Of a stretch of 8,904 nucleotides of DNA, positions 1 through 6,570 are shown in pieces. A program made the translations under genes and the position numbers. A model generated the notes under the pieces. The model was not told where the DNA came from. It worked only from the letters and a program-made list of their open reading frames with translations, and made no database searches. The DNA lies in NCBI GenBank assembly GCA_016932375.1, contig JAFGDA010000067.1:1-8904 (forward strand), given 5' to 3'. Every line of letters begins with the position of its first letter. The first letter of the stretch is position 1. The DNA is from Actinomycetota bacterium (GTDB lineage: Bacteria > Actinomycetota > Humimicrobiia > Humimicrobiales > Humimicrobiaceae).

Positions 1-540
1 GATCCGGATATTTTTGCCTGTGGTGATTGCTGTGGAAAAAGATCTTTCTTTAATAATAAACCGGTAAACTATATGCTTGCTTCAATTGCAACAAATGAGG
101 CAAGGATAGCAGGAGCAAATCTTTACAGGATAAACAGGTCAAATGATGGCCTGATAGGGACCTACTCAACAGTAATTGGTGAGACGGCTCTTTCAAGGAC
201 CGGGCTTTCTGTTTCTGAAGCGGAAAAAGAAGGTTATGACATTGTGGTAGGGGAGGCCGAATGTCCTAACAGCCATCCGGGGTGTATGCCAGGTGGGTGC
301 AATCTCAAGATGAGCCTGATTTTTGAAAAAGGCACTGGCATAATCATCGGGGGTGAGCTTATAGGGGCAAAGTCAGGTGGCGAACTAATAAACCTTATAA
401 GTGGATGTATTGCCAAAAAGATGACTGCTGATGACATATCCACATTCCAGATGGGTACTCATCCTGCCCTGACAGCTTCGCCCATATCTTACCAGATAAG
501 TAATGCAGCAGAAATTGCAGTAAAAAAGCTCAGGGGATAG
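1..540 (+). CDS. FAD-dependent pyridine nucleotide-disulfide oxidoreductase, C-terminal part (5' end outside window)
   Basis: The frame is open from base 1 to the TAG at 538-540 and gives 179 residues. The opening residues DPDIFACGDC are the second FAD-contacting motif of this superfamily (T-x-x-x-I-F-A-x-G-D). After it comes a helix and then the dimerisation domain, recognised by HPGCMPGG, the strand IIIGGELIG, the segment KKMTADDI and the closing GTHPALTASP. The NAD-binding domain, most of the FAD-binding domain and any N-terminal redox cysteine are missing because the gene starts upstream. The family includes NADH oxidases, CoA-disulfide reductases and similar cytosolic flavoenzymes, so the substrate cannot be named. 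Unusual points are the CC pair at residues 10-11 of the fragment and a cysteine trio at residues 88, 95 and 100 (C-x6-C-x4-C) around the HPG motif. It has no obvious link to the sugar genes downstream. Confidence 0.85.
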   Translation, partial: DPDIFACGDCCGKRSFFNNKPVNYMLASIATNEARIAGANLYRINRSNDGLIGTYSTVIGETALSRTGLSVSEAEKEGYDIVVGEAECPNSHPGCMPGGCNLKMSLIFEKGTGIIIGGELIGAKSGGELINLISGCIAKKMTADDISTFQMGTHPALTASPISYQISNAAEIAVKKLRG

Positions 541-700
541 ATGAATAAATTCCGGAAAATTCAGGAAATTATAATATTGGTTTACGACATCATCCTGGCC
601 CATAAATTGATTTAAAGTTCCTGAGAAATGCTATATTATACTTATATTAAGTGTACTTAAGATTTTAAGTGCCGGAGTTTATGCCGGAGGGGAAAGAAAG
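541..700 (+). other. Intergenic spacer with palindrome and repeated half-sites upstream of the glycosyltransferase
   Basis: This AT-rich spacer shows no terminator after the oxidoreductase gene. It contains an inverted repeat TTAAGT-GT-ACTTAA at 647-660, with a further TTAAGTG copy at 665-671. GCCGGAG occurs twice, at 671-677 and 683-689; the second copy overlaps the Shine-Dalgarno site of the next gene. A very weak promoter could be TTGATT (607-612) with TATATT (632-637), but the 19-base gap is long. The palindrome could be an operator or chance in AT-rich DNA. Confidence 0.35.
686..692 (+). promoter_or_regulatory. Shine-Dalgarno site pointing to an ATA start at 701
   Basis: GGAGGGG is followed by 8 bases and then ATA at 701. 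From that codon the translation begins M(I)-E-D-L-I-I-S-I-V-S-Y-N, the usual first residues of a family 2 glycosyltransferase. There is no in-frame ATG, GTG or TTG between the upstream stop TGA (608-610) and GTG 809. Confidence 0.5.
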
Positions 701-1570
701 ATAGAAGACCTTATTATAAGTATAGTATCCTATAACAGTCTTGATTATTTAAGGGACTGCCTGGATTCAATATTTTCAAATCCTCCAGGCCTGGATTACC
801 GGATAATAGTGGTGGATAATGCCTCCTCTGATGGTACCCCCGAATTCATGAAGGATAATTACCCGCGGGTCAGGCTTATTCGCAATCCGGTAAACCTCGG
901 TTTTGCCGCTGCAAATAATATCGCAATAAAAAACACCTCATCCCGTTACATCCTTCTTTTAAACAGTGACTGCATGGTATATCCCGGTTCCCTGAATACG
1001 CTGGTTGACTTTATGGAAAAAAACAGGGGGGCCGGAATAGCCGGACCAGGTATTATAAACAGTGACGGGACCATGCAGCTATCATGCCGCAGGTTTCCTT
1101 CTTTTTTCGATGCGGCAGCTCATTCCGTACTTGCGCACATCTACCCTGATAACCCAGTTTCAAAAAAATACAAGCTCTCGGATGTTGACAGGGACAGGCC
1201 ATTTAAGGTGGACTGGGTTTCAGGTTCATGCATGATAATAAGAAGAAAAGCCCTTGAAAATACGGGTTTGCTTGATGAAAATTATTTTATGTATGTGGAG
1301 GACCTTGACATATGCTACCGTATGTGGAAGAAGGGCTGGGAGGTGCATTACGTGCCTCATTCAAGGATACTTCACCATGCAGGAGGTAGTTCAAGAAAAG
1401 GAAGAATAAGGGCAAGTTTCAGGATGCAGAAAAGTGTTTTTTATTTTTTCTGGAAAAACTATGGTAAAAGCTGGAAAGTTATACTGGCGCCCTTCCTTGT
1501 GATGGTGCTTGTTTTCAGGTTTATAAGTTCAGTAATTGGAAGTGTCTTTACAGGGAGGCATAAAAGGTAA
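701..1570 (+). CDS. Family 2 glycosyltransferase, WbbL/rhamnosyltransferase-like, probable ATA start
   Basis: The protein is about 289 residues. It should transfer a sugar from a nucleotide donor, probably GDP-D-rhamnose or GDP-mannose by context, onto a lipid-linked or surface glycan at the inner membrane face. In order it shows the first GT-A strand and helix (IISIVSYNSLDYLRDCL, residues 5-21), the nucleotide-binding VVDNASSDG (37-45), the DXD-equivalent NSD (88-90), the acceptor-side signature EDLD (200-203) with YRMWKKGW after it, and HHAGGSS (225-231). A hydrophobic C-terminal stretch (about 260-281) may anchor it to the membrane, ending in the basic GRHKR. The GTG at 809 is the first standard start, but it would remove the first strand and helix, so it is rejected. 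ATA 701 with a strong Shine-Dalgarno site fits best. The alternative is a one-base deletion near the GGGG run, which would join ATG 681 to this frame. Sugar specificity is inferred from neighbours only. Confidence 0.85.
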   Translation: MEDLIISIVSYNSLDYLRDCLDSIFSNPPGLDYRIIVVDNASSDGTPEFMKDNYPRVRLIRNPVNLGFAAANNIAIKNTSSRYILLLNSDCMVYPGSLNTLVDFMEKNRGAGIAGPGIINSDGTMQLSCRRFPSFFDAAAHSVLAHIYPDNPVSKKYKLSDVDRDRPFKVDWVSGSCMIIRRKALENTGLLDENYFMYVEDLDICYRMWKKGWEVHYVPHSRILHHAGGSSRKGRIRASFRMQKSVFYFFWKNYGKSWKVILAPFLVMVLVFRFISSVIGSVFTGRHKR

Positions 1571-1573
1571 ATA

Positions 1574-1636
1574 ATGGGGCTCCTGCAGGGGATTTTATAC
1601 AGGCTTGAAGATAGCCTTCCGTTAAAGTCCCTATGA
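1574..1636 (+). CDS. Possible 20-residue small ORF just after the glycosyltransferase
   Basis: ATG 1574 lies 3 bases after the glycosyltransferase stop and is preceded by AAAAGG (1562-1567) at a 6-base gap, so it could be translated by coupling. It encodes MGLLQGILYR followed by ten more residues and ends in TGA. I recognise no family. The same DNA holds a 5-bp hairpin (AGGCT 1601-1605 with AGCCT 1613-1617). It may be a real peptide, a gene remnant or chance. Confidence 0.18.
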   Translation: MGLLQGILYRLEDSLPLKSL

Positions 1637-1671
1637 TTGTTTAATAAACTTTTATTTTGCTTATTATTTTT

Positions 1672-1677
1672 TATAAT
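1672..1677 (+). promoter_or_regulatory. Candidate -10 box ahead of rmd
   Basis: A perfect TATAAT lies 67 bases upstream of the rmd start in a very AT-rich run. No convincing -35 box sits 16-18 bases before it; the region there reads CTTTTAT. It would place the transcription start near 1684, so the transcript would open with the hairpin at 1684-1718. AT-richness makes a chance match likely. Confidence 0.3.
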
Positions 1678-1683
1678 ATTGTT

Positions 1684-1731
1684 TTATATTAATGCTGTAT
1701 ATTGATGCAGCAATATAACTGAAAAGTTCAG
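1684..1731 (+). promoter_or_regulatory. Two tandem hairpins in the rmd leader, the second touching the Shine-Dalgarno site
   Basis: The first hairpin pairs TGCTGTAT (1693-1700) with ATGCAGCA (1705-1712), 8 pairs including one G-T, around the loop ATTG. It can be lengthened by TTATAT (1684-1689) with ATATAA (1713-1718) across a 3-base bulge. The second pairs CTGAA (1719-1723) with TTCAG (1727-1731) around AAG. Its last two bases are the start of the AGGAG Shine-Dalgarno site. No T-run follows, so these are not terminators. A role in translation control or mRNA stability is inferred. Confidence 0.35.
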
Positions 1732-1734
1732 GAG
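1730..1734 (+). promoter_or_regulatory. Shine-Dalgarno site fixing the TTG start of rmd
   Basis: AGGAG ends 9 bases before TTG 1744. A second AGGA (1737-1740) lies too close to serve. The site supports TTG, from which the Rossmann motif begins directly as MRVLITGISGFAG. Confidence 0.6.
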
Positions 1735-1743
1735 CCAGGATTT

Positions 1744-2727
1744 TTGAGGGTATTAATTACAGGAATATCAGGTTTTGCCGGGAAGCATCTGGCAGGGCAC
1801 CTGCTTTGCAGGGGGAAAAACCAGGTAATGGGTGTTGATGTTGCCGCCACAGGTCCGGCTTTATTAAAAGAGGCCGGTATGGTGGAATACCGAAGGGCTG
1901 ATCTTACAATCAGGGCTGAAGTGGATGAAGTACTGTCCTTTTTCAGGCCTGAACAGGTATATCACCTGGCAGCCCGGAGCTCAGTGGGCTTTTCATGGAA
2001 GGACCCGGTAGCCACCTTCAAGGCCAATACCATCGGAGGGATAAATCTTCTTGAAAGCATAAGGGAAAAATGCCCCCGGTCCAGGGTGCTTGTTGTGTGT
2101 ACAGCAGAGGAATATGGCAAGCCATCCGGAGAGGACAGTGCTATAAGTGAAGATGGCATAATCTCTCCCGGGAATCCATATGCTGTAAGTAAATCAGCCC
2201 TTGATTTCATGGCATTATTATATAATTCCGCATACGGAATACCGGTAATGGTTACAAGGTCCTTTAACCATATAGGACCCGGCCAATCCGGGGGGTTTGT
2301 ATGTTCCGATTTTTCGAAACAGATTGCTTCAATAGAAGCAGGCATCCAGGAGCCGGTGATAATGGTTGGCAACCTGAAAGCGGAAAGGGATTTCCTTGAT
2401 GTAAGGGACGTGGTAAGGGCATATGAGATGATTGTTGAAAATGGCCGCCCCGGCCAGGCTTATAATGTATGTTCCGGGAAAAAGATAAAGATAGAGGCGC
2501 TTCTTGAAATGCTTATTTCGTTCAGCACCCATAAAAATATCAGGGTAAAGACAGATCCGTTAAAATTCAGGCCTGTTGAGGTGGGGGCAATTTATGGCAA
2601 TAACGCTAAACTGATACGTGAGACCGGCTGGAAACCTGTATATAATATAGAGGATTCCCTTAAGGATTCCCTTCAGTACTGGAGGAATATCATAAATAAT
2701 TCAGCATCCAATTATAAAGACGGGTAA
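1744..2727 (+). CDS. rmd: GDP-4-dehydro-6-deoxy-D-mannose reductase (GDP-D-rhamnose synthase), TTG start
   Basis: This 327-residue extended SDR enzyme should reduce the C4 keto group of GDP-4-dehydro-6-deoxy-mannose, made by Gmd, to give GDP-D-rhamnose with NAD(P)H in the cytosol. The glycine motif GISGFAG (7-13) binds the cofactor. T120, E122, Y146 and K150 fit the catalytic set; Tyr and Lys lie in NPYAVSK. The stretch SFNHIGPGQ (173-181), the later RDFLDVRDVVRAY and YNVCSG are strongly typical of Rmd proteins. Length matches the family. The TTG start is chosen because Shine-Dalgarno AGGAG precedes it and the first beta strand starts at residue 2. It follows the glycosyltransferase after 173 bases and precedes the guanylyltransferase by 99. 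A close relative that makes GDP-6-deoxy-talose or another epimer cannot be excluded from sequence alone. Confidence 0.85.
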   Translation: MRVLITGISGFAGKHLAGHLLCRGKNQVMGVDVAATGPALLKEAGMVEYRRADLTIRAEVDEVLSFFRPEQVYHLAARSSVGFSWKDPVATFKANTIGGINLLESIREKCPRSRVLVVCTAEEYGKPSGEDSAISEDGIISPGNPYAVSKSALDFMALLYNSAYGIPVMVTRSFNHIGPGQSGGFVCSDFSKQIASIEAGIQEPVIMVGNLKAERDFLDVRDVVRAYEMIVENGRPGQAYNVCSGKKIKIEALLEMLISFSTHKNIRVKTDPLKFRPVEVGAIYGNNAKLIRETGWKPVYNIEDSLKDSLQYWRNIINNSASNYKDG

Positions 2728-2731
2728 TTGT

Positions 2732-2783
2732 AAATGATGGAAATGATGGTCAGGCCCCTGTTTTAAAGTGGTGCTGTTTTAAA
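2732..2783 (+). repeat. Two short direct-repeat pairs in the rmd-guanylyltransferase spacer
   Basis: AAATGATGG occurs twice back to back (2732-2740 and 2741-2749). CTGTTTTAAA occurs twice, 16 bases apart (2758-2767 and 2774-2783). Both pairs are exact. They may be slippage products or binding half-sites. Confidence 0.5.
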
Positions 2784-2812
2784 AATTTGATAATTTGTAA
2801 AATAATAAGTGT

Positions 2813-2819
2813 AAAGGAG
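2813..2819 (+). promoter_or_regulatory. Shine-Dalgarno site fixing the TTG start of the guanylyltransferase
   Basis: AAAGGAG ends 7 bases before TTG 2827, a near-ideal arrangement. No ATG or GTG close by fits the N-terminal motif of the protein. Confidence 0.7.
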
Positions 2820-2826
2820 CAGACAA

Positions 2827-3945
2827 TTGAAAGCAGTAATACTTGTTGGAGGAGAGGGCACCAGACTGAGACCTGTAACCTGTCTTAATCCAAAACCAAT
2901 GCTGCCCCTGATGAACCGCCCCTTCATGCATAATTTTATTTCGTGGCTCATGTCGCATGGGTTGAAGGATATAATCTTTACTGCATGCTACCTGCCGCGC
3001 CCATTCATTGATTATTTCGGCAAAGGGGAAAAATTCGGCATTGATATTGCATATGAGACCGAGAAGGTCCCACTTGGGACATGCGGGGCGGTTAAAAATG
3101 TAGAAAAGTACCTGAAGGGCAGTGGACAATTCATGGTTTTTAACGGTGATATCCTTAGCTCACTGGACCTGACAGATATGATAAATTTCCACAAGAGCAA
3201 AAGAGCAGATATCACCATATCGCTTACTTCAGTAGAGGACCCGACAGCCTACGGGCTGGTGCCAATAGATAGTGAAGGCAGGGTCAGGGAGTTCCTCGAA
3301 AAACCCGGCAGGGACCAGATTGTAACAAATCTTATAAATGCAGGAACCTATATTATGGAGCCGCGTATTCTCGACCTGGCGCCGGCAGGAAAGAATTATT
3401 CCTTTGAAAGAGGCCTTTTCCCTGCGGCACTGGAAAAGGGGTTCAGAATATATGGTTACGTATCAAGCGCTTACTGGCTGGATGTCGGGACGCCAGAAAA
3501 ATACCTTGCTGCACATCATGACATAGGACTTGGAAAAATAGAATTTGATTATCCCTATCCTGAAATCGAACCCGGTATATATGGGGGGACAAACGTAAGT
3601 TACAACAGGGAGAGTTTTTCAAAAGGACCGGTAGTTATTGGCGACAATACGGTCATAGAAAAAGGGGCAAAAATAGAACCGCTTACAACAATAGGTAAAA
3701 ACTGTCACATAGCATCCGGAGCCAGGTTATGTGGATGTGTTATTTTCAACAACTGCCGCATAGGGAAAGGGAGCCAGGTTTCAGGTTCCATAATATCCAA
3801 TAGTGTAACCCTGGGAAATGATGTCATTGTTGAAGGCTGCTCAATAATAGGGGATAATACGCAAATAAAAGACGGTAACATACTTAAAAATGGAATAAAG
3901 ATAAATATCAATTCAAAAATAGTTAGGGGACAGATATTCTTTTAA
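2827..3945 (+). CDS. manC: Mannose-1-phosphate guanylyltransferase (GDP-mannose pyrophosphorylase) with C-terminal left-handed beta-helix
   Basis: The 372-residue protein joins a sugar-nucleotidyltransferase domain (about 1-235) to a hexapeptide-repeat beta-helix (about 265-355). It should make GDP-mannose from mannose-1-phosphate and GTP. Visible motifs are the nucleotide loop GGEGTRLRP (8-16), the catalytic-lysine segment NPKPMLPL (21-28), FNGD with metal ligand D108, EKP (158-160), NAG (171-173) and WLDVGTPEKY with the second metal ligand D219. The family also contains glucose-1-phosphate thymidylyl- and uridylyltransferases. I prefer guanylyltransferase because gmd and rmd flank it and because VFNGDILSS, the FHKSKRAD region and IYGYVSSAYWLDVGTPE resemble the mycobacterial mannose-1-phosphate guanylyltransferase. 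The start is TTG, set by the Shine-Dalgarno site. The symbol manC is used loosely; this is the short single-function type without the isomerase domain. Confidence 0.8.
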   Translation: MKAVILVGGEGTRLRPVTCLNPKPMLPLMNRPFMHNFISWLMSHGLKDIIFTACYLPRPFIDYFGKGEKFGIDIAYETEKVPLGTCGAVKNVEKYLKGSGQFMVFNGDILSSLDLTDMINFHKSKRADITISLTSVEDPTAYGLVPIDSEGRVREFLEKPGRDQIVTNLINAGTYIMEPRILDLAPAGKNYSFERGLFPAALEKGFRIYGYVSSAYWLDVGTPEKYLAAHHDIGLGKIEFDYPYPEIEPGIYGGTNVSYNRESFSKGPVVIGDNTVIEKGAKIEPLTTIGKNCHIASGARLCGCVIFNNCRIGKGSQVSGSIISNSVTLGNDVIVEGCSIIGDNTQIKDGNILKNGIKININSKIVRGQIFF

Positions 3946-4003
3946 TAATGGCAGGTAAGGCTTTTTTGGTTTTTGATTTAGTTAATAAAAGGCGGGAGGA
4001 AAA

Positions 4004-4966
4004 ATGAGAGCGCTTATAACAGGTATCACCGGCCAGGACGGATCATATCTTGCAGAATTTCTTCTTAAGAAAGGCTATGAGGTATATGGCATGCTCAGGA
4101 GGTCCTCGGTAGAAAACCTTTACCGCATCGAACATATAAAGGATGACATAAGGTTTGTCCAGGCAGATCTTCTTGACCAGCTTTCAATTGTGGATGCGCT
4201 TAAGGAAGCAAGACCTGATGAGCTCTATAACCTGGCCGCAATGTCTTTCGTTCCCACTTCATGGAAACAGCCGGTGCTCACCGGGGAGTTCACGGGCCTT
4301 GGGGTAACAAGGGTACTTGAGGCAATAAGGCTGATGGACAGGGATATAAAATTTTACCAGGCTTCAAGTTCCGAAATGTTCGGAAAGGTAAGGGAGGTGC
4401 CACAGAAGGAAACAACGCCATTTTATCCAAGAAGCCCTTACGGGGTAGCAAAGACTTACGGGCATTACATGACTGTAAATTACCGTGAAAGTTATGATAT
4501 GTTCTGCTGCAGCGGGATACTGTTTAATCATGAATCCCCACGGAGGGGCCTCGAATTTGTCACAAAAAAGATTACCTATAATGCCGCAAAAATAAAGCTC
4601 GGCCTTGCAGACAGCCTGTACCTCGGGAACCTTGATTCCAAAAGGGACTGGGGCTATGCGGAGGATTATATCGAAGCCATGTGGCTTATGCTCCAGCAGG
4701 GAAAACCCGATGATTTTGTAATAAGCACGGAAGAGACCCATTCGGTAATGGAATGGGTCCAGGGTACTTTCGAATGCCTTGATATGGACTGGGAAAAATA
4801 CGTAAAAACAGACCCTAAGTACCTGAGGCCCGCCGAAGTGGATCTTCTTGTAGGTGACAGTTCAAAGGCGAGGGAAATACTGAAGTGGAAACCGGGGGTG
4901 AATTTTAAGGAACTGGTAAAGATTATGGTGGAATATGATTACAACCAGTTGAAAAGCCGTATTTAG
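4004..4966 (+). CDS. gmd: GDP-mannose 4,6-dehydratase
   Basis: This 320-residue extended SDR enzyme converts GDP-D-mannose to GDP-4-dehydro-6-deoxy-D-mannose, the branch point for GDP-D-rhamnose and GDP-L-fucose. The dinucleotide motif is GITGQDG (7-13), and RRSS (32-35) fits NADP binding. The catalytic residues align as S122, E124 (SSSEMFG), Y146 and K150 (YGVAK). NHESPRRG (175-182) and KRDWGYAEDY (213-222) are family hallmarks for GDP-mannose binding. Length is a little short of the E. coli enzyme but normal for many bacteria. The ATG has a strong GGGAGGA (3994-4000) just upstream. No fucose synthase (WcaG type) is seen, whereas rmd is nearby, so flux should go to GDP-D-rhamnose. The gene lies 58 bases after the guanylyltransferase and 79 before the mutase, consistent with one transcript. 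Confidence 0.95.
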   Translation: MRALITGITGQDGSYLAEFLLKKGYEVYGMLRRSSVENLYRIEHIKDDIRFVQADLLDQLSIVDALKEARPDELYNLAAMSFVPTSWKQPVLTGEFTGLGVTRVLEAIRLMDRDIKFYQASSSEMFGKVREVPQKETTPFYPRSPYGVAKTYGHYMTVNYRESYDMFCCSGILFNHESPRRGLEFVTKKITYNAAKIKLGLADSLYLGNLDSKRDWGYAEDYIEAMWLMLQQGKPDDFVISTEETHSVMEWVQGTFECLDMDWEKYVKTDPKYLRPAEVDLLVGDSSKAREILKWKPGVNFKELVKIMVEYDYNQLKSRI

Positions 4967-5045
4967 CCGGGGCTTTAACGGTAACCCTGTAATGGATCAT
5001 ACCAATCAGCAGGTCGGAAAAAATCAAAAAAGAAGAGAGAAAAAT

Positions 5046-6500
5046 TTGGAAAAAGAAGAGATTAAATTTGGAACGGATGGCTGGAGAGGGATAATATCTG
5101 CAGACTTTACCATGGAAAAGGTCAGGATGGTGACCAGGGGTGTATGCAACTATCTTAAAAAAAAGAAAGGTACTTCCCCTCAAAAAAGCAAGGTAGTGAT
5201 AGGCTATGATACAAGATTTCTTTCAGGCCGCTTTGCAGCAGAAGCGGCAGGCGTATTCAGCGCCAGTGACGTGAAAGTACTGCTCTCAGATAGATTTGTG
5301 CCGACGCCTGTCGTATCCAATGCTGTGTTAAAAGAGAAGGCCGATCTTGGTATCATGATAACTGCCTCGCATAATCCATACTATTACAATGGCTATAAGA
5401 TAAAGGGCCCCTTTGGCGGGTCTGCAACAATGGACATAATCAGTGATGTTGAAAAAGAAGTCAATCTTGTGCTCAACGACAGAAACAGTTACATGGGAGC
5501 GGCAGAAGACGGGATAATAAAAGGAAAAAATATAAAAAAAGTTGACTTTACGGGAATGTATATCGACCATGCAATGAACATGATAGAACCGGAAGTGCTC
5601 AGGGGCTTTGATTTTAAACTGCTTTTTGAACCCATGTATGGAGCATCCCAGGATATTTTTATCAAGATACTCAAATCCTTAAAGGCCGCCAATATTTTTA
5701 CAATACATAGTGAATTGAACCCGGGTTTTGGCAATATTAATCCGGAGCCAATAGGAGAAAACCTGGATGAGGCAGCTGGGATGTTGAGACAGAAGGGTTG
5801 TGAACTGGGGATATGCCTCGATGGTGATGGTGACCGCATAGGGGCCTTGGGGGAAGATGGGAACTATATAAGCTCCCATCATATTTTTGCCCTTGTCCTC
5901 TGGTACCTTGCTGCACGGAAAAAATCAACAGGGAAAGTTATAAAGACAGTTACCGTTTCATCAATAATCGAGCGTATCTGCGGGGAATTCGGCCTGGAGG
6001 TTATTACCACCCCGGTAGGGTTCAAATATATTGGAGAGAAAATCCTTGAGGGTGGGGTTATCATGGGTGGAGAGGAAAGCGGCGGATTATGGGCGGAAGG
6101 CAACATACCCGAAAGAGACGGGATGATAATGGCCCTTCACCTTATGGAAATAATCTGCAGGGAAGGCTGTTCAATTAACAGGTTGCTTGATGGCATATAT
6201 GACCGTTATGGTTATTTTGAATATATGAGAAATGATTATCAAGTCAGCCCGGGGCAAAAAGAGCGGCTGGAGGTCCTGCTGTCAGGCGGGATACCGGAAA
6301 TTCTAAAAGATGCCGGAGTGAAGAAAGTCGAGACTATAGACGGATATAAGTATATAATAGACCGGAGCAGCTGGGTCATGATAAGGCTTTCCGGTACCGA
6401 AGCCGTGGTAAGGATATACAGCGAAGCCGGAAACGTGAAAGAAGCCGGGCACCTGCAGGATCTCGGGAAAAAGGTTGTTGATATGGCAATCAGGCCTTAA
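5046..6500 (+). CDS. Alpha-D-phosphohexomutase (phosphomannomutase/phosphoglucomutase)
   Basis: The 484-residue enzyme interconverts hexose 6- and 1-phosphates through a phosphoserine; here it should supply mannose-1-phosphate for the guanylyltransferase. All four domains show their motifs: KFGTDGWRG (7-15), the active-site loop TASHNP with phosphoserine S108, the Mg2+ loop DGDGDR (259-264), the sugar-binding loop GGEESGG (341-347), and the phosphate-binding RLSGTE (447-452). GEESGG is more typical of phosphoglucomutase-like members than the GEMSGH of Pseudomonas AlgC, so use of glucose phosphate too is possible. An in-frame ATG at 4992 would add 18 Lys/Arg-rich residues but has no Shine-Dalgarno site. 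TTG 5046 follows AGAAGAGAG (5031-5039) and starts close to the conserved IKFGTDGW, and TTG is used elsewhere in this cluster, so I prefer it. Confidence 0.88.
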   Translation: MEKEEIKFGTDGWRGIISADFTMEKVRMVTRGVCNYLKKKKGTSPQKSKVVIGYDTRFLSGRFAAEAAGVFSASDVKVLLSDRFVPTPVVSNAVLKEKADLGIMITASHNPYYYNGYKIKGPFGGSATMDIISDVEKEVNLVLNDRNSYMGAAEDGIIKGKNIKKVDFTGMYIDHAMNMIEPEVLRGFDFKLLFEPMYGASQDIFIKILKSLKAANIFTIHSELNPGFGNINPEPIGENLDEAAGMLRQKGCELGICLDGDGDRIGALGEDGNYISSHHIFALVLWYLAARKKSTGKVIKTVTVSSIIERICGEFGLEVITTPVGFKYIGEKILEGGVIMGGEESGGLWAEGNIPERDGMIMALHLMEIICREGCSINRLLDGIYDRYGYFEYMRNDYQVSPGQKERLEVLLSGGIPEILKDAGVKKVETIDGYKYIIDRSSWVMIRLSGTEAVVRIYSEAGNVKEAGHLQDLGKKVVDMAIRP

Positions 6501-6570
6501 ATATTTTTATTAGAATATTTTTAAAGGGTAAAAAATTTAAAAAACGGAATGCATAATAATTTATGGAAGG

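Noticed and set aside
809..1570. GTG 809 as the glycosyltransferase start
   Set aside because: It would delete the first beta strand and helix, which are clearly encoded upstream in the same frame, and it has no Shine-Dalgarno site.
1578..1620. Terminator after the glycosyltransferase (CTCC-TGCA-GGGG and AGGCT/AGCCT stems)
   Set aside because: Stems are only 4-5 pairs and lack a proper T-run directly downstream.
1639..1670. GTTTA-A-TAAAC followed by T-rich sequence as a terminator
   Set aside because: The stem is almost all A-T with a one-base centre, too weak to stop transcription.
1962..2372. 136-residue open frame on the - strand
   Set aside because: It is the mirror of rmd, whose motifs are unmistakable on the + strand.
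4992..5045. ATG 4992 as the mutase start
   Set aside because: No Shine-Dalgarno site precedes it and the added 18 residues are basic filler without family counterpart; kept only as an alternative.
6499..6522. AT-only hairpin AAATATT/AATATTT with T-run as a terminator after the mutase
   Set aside because: The stem has no G-C pair and the spacer also shows a direct repeat of AATATTTTT, so it is more likely plain AT-rich spacer.
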